In this document: positions 8,476-15,407 of the stretch, piece after piece
Position numbering within the stretch: the stretch's first letter is position 1
Layout: the number at the start of each line of letters is the position of its first letter
Source: Candidatus Heimdallarchaeota archaeon
GTDB lineage: Archaea; Asgardarchaeota; Heimdallarchaeia; Heimdallarchaeales; Kariarchaeaceae
Assembly: GCA_026702845.1 (NCBI GenBank)
Contig: JADCLS010000021.1
Coordinates: 36,174-100,173, forward strand
DNA: 64,000 nucleotides
Direction: 5' to 3'
Notes under the pieces: generated by a model
What the model was told of the DNA's origin: nothing
Database searches by the model: none
The model's input: only the letters and a program-made list of their open reading frames with translations
Made by a program: the position numbers and the translations under genes

Positions 8476-8525
8476 AATAAATATTCATTCAGTTATATAA
8501 ATTTCTGAAGTTAATTTACATTCTT

Positions 8526-8843
8526 CTATATTCTATCAGCTTGAAAATGTGATCTTAATATTTTGTCAAATTTTAATCCATGTATTCCACTTCCATTTTG
8601 AGAAGGAAGAATGGTAGCATTGGTTACATCTCCTGTTGCATTGACTGTTGTTTCAATTGCATTATCTGCATCAATATCAAAAAATATTAGAAAATTGTAT
8701 GAATACATAGGTGGGACTATTGGAAAAGGTAACTCAGAGATTACTAATTTTATATCCTTAATCTCAACACAAACAGGATCATCTGCATTGACAGGCAATG
8801 CAAGAAGCAATACGATTAACATAAGTTGAATAACTCTATTCAT
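8526..8843 (-). CDS. Small secreted protein
   Basis: 105 residues with a clear signal peptide (MNRVIQLMLIVLLLALPVNA, cleavage near residue 20), followed by a beta-rich extracellular part with three Asn-x-Ser/Thr sites (NAT, NAT, NGS). There is no C-terminal anchor, unlike the other secreted proteins of this window. It lies just upstream of the structured RNA; the membrane-anchored fragment beyond that RNA reads like a plausible continuation, so the two may once have been one gene. No enzyme motif is visible and I recognise no family. Confidence 0.55.
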   Translation of the reverse strand: MNRVIQLMLIVLLLALPVNADDPVCVEIKDIKLVISELPFPIVPPMYSYNFLIFFDIDADNAIETTVNATGDVTNATILPSQNGSGIHGLKFDKILRSHFQADRI

Positions 8844-8887
8844 TCACATCAGATCCAAAATGAACATCATACTAAATCCCTTGCTCA

Positions 8888-9469
8888 TTAACTATCCTTG
8901 TATATTAGTTTGCTTTGATCAGTATTTTGCTGAACCTCAGTATTTATATGTATTCTCTTCGCAAAATTGGTCAATCCTTTGGGTAGTGCAATAGGTGTAA
9001 TGATGAGTGATAGTATGCCAGAATTATTGGTTTCAAATGCAAAGACCAGCACAATGACTAACTTAACAATAAATCTGAAGATAGTAGTGGGAGAAATATC
9101 TGAGAATACTTCCATCTCCTCCTTGGATGGGATGATGTTAATGATGATGAAAAAGAAGAATATATAGATGAGTAGACTGATAGCAGTGTATTCTGCCAGC
9201 CAGATGATCCCCAGCATCAATAAACCCTCCACATATACAATGATGACAAAGGGTACTATAATTCTTGAGGAGATGAATACTTCAAAATTTTTCTCCTGGT
9301 TATAGATAGCTTCTACCACATAGATGATAAAACTACGGACAAATCTAGCACTATCATCAAATGCCACTCGTATGGATTCTGGAACCAGCTGAAGAACAAA
9401 TCTTAGAAACAGACCGAGAATAATATGAGTGGCATAAAGATCCAGATAATAGAGAATATTATAGATCAT
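8888..9469 (-). CDS. Membrane protein, four helices
   Basis: 193 residues with about four to five hydrophobic segments (near residues 10-30, 68-100 as a long double segment, 100-115 and 130-165) and a soluble polar C-terminal tail (KRIHINTEVQQNTDQSKLIYK). The ATG overlaps the stop of the upstream gene by four bases (ATGA), a sign of translational coupling. I see no channel, transporter or enzyme signature. The coupling with the 97-residue membrane protein suggests the pair forms one small membrane complex. Confidence 0.6.
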   Translation of the reverse strand: MIYNILYYLDLYATHIILGLFLRFVLQLVPESIRVAFDDSARFVRSFIIYVVEAIYNQEKNFEVFISSRIIVPFVIIVYVEGLLMLGIIWLAEYTAISLLIYIFFFFIIINIIPSKEEMEVFSDISPTTIFRFIVKLVIVLVFAFETNNSGILSLIITPIALPKGLTNFAKRIHINTEVQQNTDQSKLIYKDS

Positions 9470-9759
9470 TTTCTCACCTTGATACCTGTGGATCGAAAAG
9501 TGATCTCCACAGGTTCCTTAATGGTGGATAATAGTCCAAAGGATGAAAGTTCAATAGTATCAACTTTGGTACACTGGATCTCAACAGTTTTTGATTTTCT
9601 GAGTAGATTGAGGATCATCATTACTCCTTTGACGAGGAGAACCAGGATAACTGCTATAATGGCTGAGATCACTGGGGTTAGCATATCAAGTAAGATTGAC
9701 ACCACATATTGCAGGAAGAAATAGGTGATGGGTAATTGTATCTGTATTGGGATACTCAT
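9466..9759 (-). CDS. Small membrane protein with soluble C-terminal domain
   Basis: 97 residues: two closely spaced hydrophobic segments (residues 10-52, broken by PVIS), then a basic RKSK turn and a roughly 40-residue beta-rich soluble domain ending in RSTGIKVRK. It is the first gene of a minus-strand run through 8526. The gene starts divergently from the 50-residue ORF at 9834; the 74-bp spacer carries a TATA-like TTTTATAG on its own strand as well as the TTTACTTAAATA word on the other. Family unknown. Confidence 0.55.
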   Translation of the reverse strand: MSIPIQIQLPITYFFLQYVVSILLDMLTPVISAIIAVILVLLVKGVMMILNLLRKSKTVEIQCTKVDTIELSSFGLLSTIKEPVEITFRSTGIKVRK

Positions 9760-9800
9760 GGAAAAGGAGGATTATTGTTACTATAAAACTAAAAAAAATT

Positions 9801-9812
9801 TTTACTTAAATA
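9801..9812 (+). promoter_or_regulatory. TTTACTTAAATA promoter word, copy 1
   Basis: The 12-mer TTTACTTAAATA begins 33 nt before the ATG at 9834. Its core has the shape of an archaeal TATA box with a short upstream BRE-like part. The same word recurs before at least three other genes of this island (10017, 12836 and, on the minus strand, 13723-13734) at similar spacing, and in a degenerate copy at 12180. Confidence 0.6.
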
Positions 9813-9833
9813 TTATCACTTTATATTTTCTCC

Positions 9834-9986
9834 ATGAACCCTATTGATAAGCTATTTCAACAATTTCTCAACAGATTCAATATGCAAATAAGCACTATCA
9901 TCCGAGGATTCTCTGGATCTAATGAGATGCTTGATTGGGAGGAGGAAGAACCTCGCTACGAATATATCAAGCTCACAGTCAATTAA
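9834..9986 (+). CDS. 50-residue protein with acidic tail
   Basis: A short gene supported by its promoter: the ATG is 33 nt downstream of TTTACTTAAATA. The product starts MNPIDKLFQQFLNRFNMQIS, a basic/aromatic amphipathic helix, and ends in an acidic and aromatic stretch (LDWEEEEPRYEYIKLTVN). It has no Cys and no membrane helix. The gene overlaps any longer upstream start of the HMG-CoA synthase in a different frame, which supports the internal start chosen for that enzyme. Function unknown; a small peptide regulator or membrane-surface binder are guesses. Confidence 0.5.
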   Translation: MNPIDKLFQQFLNRFNMQISTIIRGFSGSNEMLDWEEEEPRYEYIKLTVN

Positions 9987-10016
9987 AATTTAATATGACA
10001 ACATTATTGCGATTTT

Positions 10017-10028
10017 TTTACTTAAATA
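10017..10028 (+). promoter_or_regulatory. TTTACTTAAATA promoter word, copy 2
   Basis: TTTACTTAAATA preceded by a T-run (10013-10019), 38 nt before the ATG at 10055. The position fits a TATA box driving HMG-CoA synthase with a very short leader, and argues against the in-frame starts at 9935 and 9995, which lie upstream of the box. Confidence 0.6.
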
Positions 10029-10054
10029 CTCCAACCCCGTACACTTTCCCAACA

Positions 10055-11416
10055 ATGAATACAACTAACATACCAATACGAGGAACCATAAGAACCATGG
10101 CCAATTATTTGGGATCTGCCCAGATAACAGCTGAGGAGTTTGTTAAATACAAACCACAAGTGCCACTGGGCTTGCTCAAAGCCCTGGGATTGAATGCCAA
10201 CACAGTACCACTACCAACAGAGGATCCTACTACCATGCTCATGAATGCAGTGCAGGAGATAATCAAGGAGGAATTATCATATTCATATATAGAGGTGGGT
10301 ACTGAGAGCCTCAATGATGGATCATTACCCATCTCACAATATGCTCTTCAATTTCTACCTCATGATGATGTCTTCTCCAATGAGAGTAAACATGCCTGTA
10401 TAGGTGCAATGAATGCAATCTGGCGAAATGTTGCAGATGATGGATTGGTGATTGCCACTGATATTGCTGAGTATGCGGATGATGAACATACTGCTGCATC
10501 AGCTGAGTTCACTGGTGGGGCAGGTGCGATTGCTGTGGCTACTGGAGGTGAAAAAGCGGTACTGGAGATACTCAATGTTCGTGGAGCATCGGCATCACTA
10601 GTTCATGATTTCTACAAACCATACATCAGGGATGGAACTACACTTACTGGAAACAGCTATCCTGTGGTCTTCGGTGCATATTCCAACCTAGCCAACTATG
10701 AGAGAGTGGGAAGAGCTTATGAGAAGTTGAAGGAGAAGACAGGTATTACTCTGGATGAAGTTGCTGGAGTTGTCATGCATGCTCCCTATCCTGGTATATG
10801 CAAATACAATTTAGCCTATCTCTGTCTCATCGATCGGCCAAGTAGCAATCTGCTCTATATCAGAAATCTAACTGAGAAGGCACATATACATTTCAAAGAC
10901 AAGGAATTCAACAGTATAGCTCCTATCGAGAAGCAGGTGAAACAGATGCTCAAGGAGGTAATGGAAACGTCCAATTTCAAAAATCAATACGAGAAATTGA
11001 AACCATCACTCGAGTTCATCTCAAGGACTGGAAATCTCTACACAGGTTCCAGTCCTCTTTGTATGATGTCTTTGCTTGAGAATAAGGAATTCAAGGAGGG
11101 AGAATTGATACTCTGGGGTGGATATGGTTCAGGAAACCAGGCACTGTTCATGATGGCCAGAACCACAGAGGAAACCAACAAAATAGCATCTGAATGGAAA
11201 ACAGCAGAGAAACTAGATAATAGAAGAGTGCTTACTGCTGAAGAATACAAACAGTACAAGGATATAGGTTTTGTATCACATGAGGACCTGGCATTTGCTG
11301 ATTGCTGTGAATTACCTGATGGGTATTATCTCCATTCTGTTAATGAGTATCAGATTAGAGAGTATAAACCATCTATGTCAGAAACCATTTCTGTTGAGTA
11401 CAAATTATCGATTTAA
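10055..11416 (+). CDS. Hydroxymethylglutaryl-CoA synthase
   Basis: A 453-residue HMG-CoA synthase, which condenses acetyl-CoA with acetoacetyl-CoA in the mevalonate pathway of isoprenoid (here archaeal lipid) synthesis. From the ATG at 10055 the catalytic triad is visible: Glu84 in VGTES, Cys115 in KHACIGAMN and His242 in MHAPYPGICK. Other family landmarks are FTGGAGAIAVA, TGNLYTGSSPLCMMSLLE and GGYGSG at the end of the fold. The protein is about 100 residues longer than typical archaeal enzymes (about 350), with a long insert and C-terminal part (YYLHSVNEYQIREY) reminiscent of bacterial/eukaryotic forms. It stands without thiolase or DUF35 partners, and its stop overlaps the convergent TFB-like gene by 12 bp. 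Confidence 0.8.
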   Translation: MNTTNIPIRGTIRTMANYLGSAQITAEEFVKYKPQVPLGLLKALGLNANTVPLPTEDPTTMLMNAVQEIIKEELSYSYIEVGTESLNDGSLPISQYALQFLPHDDVFSNESKHACIGAMNAIWRNVADDGLVIATDIAEYADDEHTAASAEFTGGAGAIAVATGGEKAVLEILNVRGASASLVHDFYKPYIRDGTTLTGNSYPVVFGAYSNLANYERVGRAYEKLKEKTGITLDEVAGVVMHAPYPGICKYNLAYLCLIDRPSSNLLYIRNLTEKAHIHFKDKEFNSIAPIEKQVKQMLKEVMETSNFKNQYEKLKPSLEFISRTGNLYTGSSPLCMMSLLENKEFKEGELILWGGYGSGNQALFMMARTTEETNKIASEWKTAEKLDNRRVLTAEEYKQYKDIGFVSHEDLAFADCCELPDGYYLHSVNEYQIREYKPSMSETISVEYKLSI

Positions 11417-12127
11417 AGTCTGAAATTGATCCCTAATAAATCCAGAATTCTCTGTATAGAACTCATTCAGAAAACGATACATATGATCTCTAATAGAACT
11501 AGCTTTGGTTGCAGTTAATTCTTCCATCAACTTCTGGGTTAGTACAGGTTCATCATTTTTTATATCTGCAAACACCCTATCTGCAAGATAGATAACTGAT
11601 GCAGCTAATGCATATGGCTGTACAGCACCTGTTCGTTTCCTGTCTAAGAAACCAAGTATTAGCCTAGATCCATCAAGTAGTACCATTCTATATGTATCCA
11701 AGCAGACCTTTTTTCTTCGCAATTTCTTGATAATTTTATTATCTTGGATTAGATTGTTGATAATTCTTTCTAAATACACCTCAGGTGTCATTCTTATGGG
11801 ATTGAGATCGATATTCAGTTCTCTTGACAGGTTTAGCAAATTCCTGTTGGTTACACGATGGCCTTGACGATTGAAGCTGGATACTATTTCTGATAATTGA
11901 AGGGGCACTCTCTCCACTCGGATGGTGATAAGCAAACAGAGAGCAATTAGTAATATATTATTGGCAACTCTCACACCTGATTCACTTATCTCGTAATATT
12001 TACTGATTGTTTTGTGCTTGATATCAGCTGATAAATCAAGTGTTTGTGCCACATGTTTGAATGATATCATAGCTCGTATAGTATTAGCATTTAATTGTTG
12101 CTCTGTGGTGGATTCATATTTTGCCAT
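11405..12127 (-). CDS. TFB-like cyclin-fold protein without zinc ribbon
   Basis: 240 residues that read as two cyclin-type repeats, as in archaeal transcription factor B. Repeat one covers about residues 25-115 (NNILLIALCLLITIRVERVPLQLSEIVSSF, then NRNLLNLSRELNI matching the RTYRFLARELNL helix of TFB); repeat two covers about 120-225 (AVQPYALAASVIYLADRV matching AAAALYIAS). TFB bridges TBP and RNA polymerase at promoters; the N-terminal zinc ribbon that contacts polymerase is absent here, so it cannot act as a normal TFB. It may be an accessory or competing factor. Its position inside the cluster with shared promoter boxes makes a local regulator plausible; this is inference. Confidence 0.55.
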   Translation of the reverse strand: MAKYESTTEQQLNANTIRAMISFKHVAQTLDLSADIKHKTISKYYEISESGVRVANNILLIALCLLITIRVERVPLQLSEIVSSFNRQGHRVTNRNLLNLSRELNIDLNPIRMTPEVYLERIINNLIQDNKIIKKLRRKKVCLDTYRMVLLDGSRLILGFLDRKRTGAVQPYALAASVIYLADRVFADIKNDEPVLTQKLMEELTATKASSIRDHMYRFLNEFYTENSGFIRDQFQTLNR

Positions 12128-12179
12128 GAAACATGATATTTAGTTAAGCATATAAGCTCATAAGAACAGACAGGATTTT

Positions 12180-12229
12180 CTTACTTAAATATCATTGAGA
12201 TAGAAAGTATCAAGAATAGTATTCTATAC
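12180..12229 (+). repeat. Degenerate copy of the 12836 promoter and gene start
   Basis: Positions 12180-12229 match 12836-12885 with a constant offset of 656 bp and no gaps: CTTACTTAAATATCA (15/15) and ATAGAAAGTATCA (13/13) are identical, followed by partly matching sequence. In the downstream copy this leads into the ATG at 12868; here the same codon is AAG, so no protein starts. It is a dead duplicate of a gene start, lying between the TFB-like gene and the 12335 gene. Confidence 0.6.
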
Positions 12230-12334
12230 CAATTCCTTCCAATAGAAAATAATTCATCACCCAATTCACGTGATTAGTGAGGATAATGTATAGAATCGAA
12301 GTATTTTATTAATATCTATCCTCAATCATCTAAT

Positions 12335-12829
12335 ATGCGAGAAAAATTTCATGAGAAATGCAATTTTATTGATATTGATCTTCCCCAGCTAGTGCTTGGA
12401 GTAACTTCAGAATATACAATGAAAGATGAAGAAAGTTGGAGATACATCCAGCATCAATACGGTGGAATGCTCTGTAGGCAATTATACATCAAAGCCAGGA
12501 TACTCAAACCACTGGATAAATATTGGGACCCTATTCATAGGTTGGAAAAAAAATTTGTTGATTATTTTGGAAATTGCCATACCTTGAACAGCATAATCGA
12601 ATACCGGGAATATATCAATTCTAATCTGAATGTGGATTGTAATTATGATTTCTGGGATTTTGATGAAGCCCTGTATCCAATAGACTGTACCAAGGAGAAT
12701 GTGGAGATATTGACTGGTGAAATAATTAAAAATTTTGATGATGCAATCGAGTTTGAGACAGAGATGGATAGACTAGTAGGCTGTATCGGGAGATGGAAGC
12801 TCTATATACTTGGTTTTAATTCAGATTAA
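12335..12829 (+). CDS. Hypothetical acidic protein
   Basis: 164 residues, soluble, acidic and rich in aromatic residues (for example YDFWDFDEALYPIDC and ESWRYIQHQYGG). Four Cys are spread through the chain without CxxC pairing. No signal peptide or membrane helix. A TATA-like TTTATTAATATC lies about 35 nt upstream. The gene sits between the dead and living copies of the TTACTTAAATA gene start, as though it were carried on, or inserted into, a duplicated segment. Family not recognised. Confidence 0.5.
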   Translation: MREKFHEKCNFIDIDLPQLVLGVTSEYTMKDEESWRYIQHQYGGMLCRQLYIKARILKPLDKYWDPIHRLEKKFVDYFGNCHTLNSIIEYREYINSNLNVDCNYDFWDFDEALYPIDCTKENVEILTGEIIKNFDDAIEFETEMDRLVGCIGRWKLYILGFNSD

Positions 12830-12835
12830 TTTTTG

Positions 12836-12847
12836 CTTACTTAAATA
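12836..12847 (+). promoter_or_regulatory. Promoter word, copy 3
   Basis: CTTACTTAAATA, matching the island word in 11 of 12 bases, starts 32 nt before the ATG at 12868. With the downstream CAATCGTATAGAAAGTATC it forms the intact version of the segment duplicated at 12180. Confidence 0.55.
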
Positions 12848-12867
12848 TCAATCGTATAGAAAGTATC

Positions 12868-13326
12868 ATGGATATTATTCTATCATATCGACTGTTTGCT
12901 CCACAGCAACTTCAGAGAGATGCATTCAAAAAGGCTCTGGATGATTACAATCTCTATCATTCACAATATGTTGAACCACGAGATATTTTCATATCACTCA
13001 CAGAATTCATCTCTTTTTGCAATCTCTCTGGAGTTCCATTGTGTGATTACTTGGAGCTTCACCTATCCTACGATGTCTACCTTTCATCTGCGATAGAGGA
13101 ATATATTCACCAGAATCTCTCTATTTTACAATTACTTGAGCACGAAGGTTATCAGGTAATACTGCTGGTGGATAGTCAGAAAGAATGGAGAGAGATCCTG
13201 CATTCCCTGTTTCTTTTTAATACCACCATCACTAATACTAATCAACAGGTGATAAGTACCATGACTGAGCTGTATAGCCTATTACCTAATATCACTGATC
13301 AGGTTCCCCTAACAGAATTCTTCTAA
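12868..13326 (+). CDS. Hypothetical protein of the shared-promoter group
   Basis: 152 residues, soluble and mostly helical, starting MDIILSYRLFAPQQLQRDAF. The middle is hydrophobic and leucine-rich (ISLTEFISFCNLSGVPLCDYLEL) but not a membrane span; a possible alpha/beta strand-turn is HEGYQVILLVDSQKEW (about residues 92-107). The promoter box lies 32 nt upstream, with no Shine-Dalgarno, suggesting a near-leaderless transcript. No family recognised. Its start region is the source or sister of the degenerate copy 656 bp upstream. Confidence 0.5.
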   Translation: MDIILSYRLFAPQQLQRDAFKKALDDYNLYHSQYVEPRDIFISLTEFISFCNLSGVPLCDYLELHLSYDVYLSSAIEEYIHQNLSILQLLEHEGYQVILLVDSQKEWREILHSLFLFNTTITNTNQQVISTMTELYSLLPNITDQVPLTEFF

Positions 13327-13348
13327 AAGACATAATATTAGTATCATA

Positions 13349-13699
13349 TTAGCATTGAAGATATATGGCATCATAATCTATCTTTGATTGGCATTCCATC
13401 ATACAGGGTTCATCCTCTGTGATGACGATTTCTAACTCAAAGGCATTCTCTCCGCCGTTGCACTGCATTTGATAAAGATCATCAATCCTGGAATGATGAT
13501 GGGTGTTCGACCAGAAAGGATTAGTATCTCTACTACTATTCCCATTAACAATGATTGTCAATGGAATTTGTAGCTTCATGGCCTCCTCCCTTAAATATCT
13601 TAACTCTTTGCGAAGGAAGGCAATGGTTCCATCATCTGGATGATCATAAAACTGAGTGGTTTTCTGTGGCTTGAATATTCTTTTTAAGTCTGCAAGCAT
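13349..13699 (-). CDS. Hypothetical protein of the shared-promoter group
   Basis: 116 residues. A basic N-terminus (MLADLKRIFKPQKTTQFYDH) is followed by a helical REL-RYLREEAMK stretch and a beta-type strand PLTIIVNGNSS, then a His/Asn-rich segment (WSNTHHHSRIDD) and an acidic end with three Cys (PCMMECQ, YLQC). A metal site from the His cluster and Cys is possible but unproven. The same TTTACTTAAATA box lies 35 nt upstream on its strand (13734-13723), tying it to the promoters of the HMG-CoA synthase and neighbours. Confidence 0.5.
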   Translation of the reverse strand: MLADLKRIFKPQKTTQFYDHPDDGTIAFLRKELRYLREEAMKLQIPLTIIVNGNSSRDTNPFWSNTHHHSRIDDLYQMQCNGGENAFELEIVITEDEPCMMECQSKIDYDAIYLQC

Positions 13700-13722
13700 G
13701 TAATCATCATAGTATTACTTTT

Positions 13723-13734
13723 TATTTAAGTAAA
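13723..13734 (-). promoter_or_regulatory. TTTACTTAAATA promoter word, copy 4 (minus strand)
   Basis: Read on the minus strand, 13734-13723 is TTTACTTAAATA, followed by AAAAGTAATAC and the ATG at 13699, 35 nt from the start of the box. It is the only copy found on the minus strand of the island. Confidence 0.55.
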
Positions 13735-13783
13735 AAATAGATATGATTTTTTAGTTATAAAACTCATTTTTTCTCTGTAGTAT

Positions 13784-14701
13784 ATGCGACCATACGTTAT
13801 AGTTGTAATACTTTTATTCAGTCCCCTAGTTACTCAAGCAGTAGATATCAGCCCTATCAATATTGAAACCTATTACTTCAGTAATCAAGTGTTGATAAAT
13901 GAGACAAGAGCGATTGAGATCCTTGAAGTGCCACACTCTCCGGATTATTTCAGGGCTCGAATGGTGTTTTCATCCAATGAATCTTCAACCTTGTTCTCAA
14001 TTATAGAGTATAAGATCAGAATTCATCTCTACTCATCAGCTCTGAGTGCTGTCCCATTTTATAGCAGTGAGTTAATTGCAGTAGAGACACCAGATGAGGT
14101 AGAGGTCATAGCACCAATTTATCTAATACCTGATGCAGAGTTAATAGTTAAAATTGAGATTCTACGGGGGTTCAATTTTATTAGCATTCTAACTATAGCT
14201 TCCATCATAGATCTTATCACTATGCCGGATACACAGTATTCAAGACAAGTAACAACCAGGACAATAGAGCAGGAGTTTCATCTAAATAAGTCATTATTAC
14301 TAGGAGATGTGGAACAAACTGCAATCTTCTTCCCACCAGATATCTTACCAGAATTCAATCCTCAATATAGTAATCACAGTATGCAACTTCGCTTCCCGAT
14401 TTCTATCCCCTTTATTGCAGCCCCTTCAACAATTAGGCTATCAGTTGGAGAGTATCAGTACCATCAAAGAATTGAAGAGGCTGGAGAGTATGAGTTCTTC
14501 TTAATCGTACCCATTCAAGCGTATTATACAATTTTGATCGGGTTTCAAGGAACTTATGCTGATTTGATCATTTCAGATGTTGGAATTGATTTTATTCCAG
14601 ATGCTCCGTTAACATTGTCAGCCGAAGCTACCAATATTCTTGTGGCAATATGCCTTCTTGCACCAGTTACCATTATTATCAGGGTTCATCGACTAAGGTA
14701 A
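13784..14701 (+). CDS. Secreted, membrane-anchored extracellular protein
   Basis: 305 residues with an N-terminal signal peptide (MRPYVIVVILLFSPLVTQA) and a single C-terminal membrane helix (NILVAICLLAPVTIIIRVHRLR) followed by a basic end. The roughly 260-residue outside part is beta-rich, with several Asn-x-Ser/Thr sites (NETR, NESS, NKSL, NHSM) and no Cys, as expected for a glycosylated cell-surface protein. I do not recognise a domain. A TATA-like GTTATAAAA lies upstream; this differs from the shared island promoter. Confidence 0.65.
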   Translation: MRPYVIVVILLFSPLVTQAVDISPINIETYYFSNQVLINETRAIEILEVPHSPDYFRARMVFSSNESSTLFSIIEYKIRIHLYSSALSAVPFYSSELIAVETPDEVEVIAPIYLIPDAELIVKIEILRGFNFISILTIASIIDLITMPDTQYSRQVTTRTIEQEFHLNKSLLLGDVEQTAIFFPPDILPEFNPQYSNHSMQLRFPISIPFIAAPSTIRLSVGEYQYHQRIEEAGEYEFFLIVPIQAYYTILIGFQGTYADLIISDVGIDFIPDAPLTLSAEATNILVAICLLAPVTIIIRVHRLR

Positions 14702-14746
14702 TCATACTTTTTTTATTTATATATCAAAATTAATTTAGCTAATACA

Positions 14747-15313
14747 ATGCGATTATACTTAATTCGTCACACTGAAAGCACCATGAATGAGAGAGGATTA
14801 CTGCAAGGTTGGCAGGATCCTCCTCTTTCTGAGAAGGGAAGGAGACAAGCAGAAACAATCAAATTGGATATAAATGCCAGTATTATTTTCTGTTCTCCCA
14901 GCAAACGATGTCTTGAGACAATGCAGCTCAGTTCTTCAGAGTATCATATCGAGATGGAACAGTTAAGAGAGATGAATTTTGGCTCACTAGAAGGTAAACC
15001 GCTCCTTGAGGTAACCAATTCTGATGAGTGGAAGAGAATCTTCAAGGATTATGAGTATAATGATCATGGGGGAGAATCGGTGGCAGAATTTGGTAGGAGG
15101 GTAACCTGGGGGGTATCACTTATTATTCGATATATGCAGGATTACCATCATGAAACAGCACTCATCTACACGCATTCTGGGGTGATCAATGCCATCATCA
15201 AGGGTTTGTATGGTATAGACAGGCCGAATGTACCTGTGGCACATGGACAAGTGCTTCCACTTGATATATCATTTGTTAATGGTCTAAAAGTAGAATGTGA
15301 GGTATTATCATGA
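14747..15313 (+). CDS. Histidine phosphatase (phosphoglycerate mutase-like)
   Basis: A 188-residue histidine phosphatase. The catalytic motif LIRHTEST (His8, Arg7) is at the N-terminus, followed by the family pattern GWQDPPLSEKGRRQA; the acid/base Glu lies in QLREMNFGSLEG and the second catalytic His in YTHSGVINAII. These enzymes transfer phosphate via a phospho-His intermediate. Without the long insertions of true phosphoglycerate mutase, this is the CobC/GpmB-type phosphatase group, whose substrates vary (alpha-ribazole phosphate, sugar phosphates). The transcript is probably leaderless (TTTATATA about 30 nt upstream). Confidence 0.85.
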   Translation: MRLYLIRHTESTMNERGLLQGWQDPPLSEKGRRQAETIKLDINASIIFCSPSKRCLETMQLSSSEYHIEMEQLREMNFGSLEGKPLLEVTNSDEWKRIFKDYEYNDHGGESVAEFGRRVTWGVSLIIRYMQDYHHETALIYTHSGVINAIIKGLYGIDRPNVPVAHGQVLPLDISFVNGLKVECEVLS

Positions 15314-15396
15314 TATATCATCTAGTCTTGGCGACCGTAACATTTTTCTTCATTTATGTTTTCATTTTGAGGATTCCAGCTCATGAGGATGTATGA
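15310..15396 (+). CDS. Possible 28-residue single-helix membrane peptide
   Basis: The ATG overlaps the stop of the phosphatase gene (ATGA), giving MIYHLVLATVTFFFIYVFIL plus RIPAHEDV. The product is one membrane helix with a short polar end, a shape seen in real small membrane proteins, and the overlap would allow coupled translation. Nothing else supports it, and such helices also arise by chance in T-rich DNA. Confidence 0.3.
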   Translation: MIYHLVLATVTFFFIYVFILRIPAHEDV

Positions 15397-15407
15397 TGCA
15401 AAATAAT

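Noticed and set aside
9935..10054. Upstream in-frame extension of HMG-CoA synthase
   Set aside because: It lies before the TATA-like box at 10017-10028 and overlaps the 50-residue gene in another frame.
10105..10575. Minus-strand frames of 62-75 codons opposite the HMG-CoA synthase
   Set aside because: Shadows of a gene with intact catalytic motifs on the plus strand.
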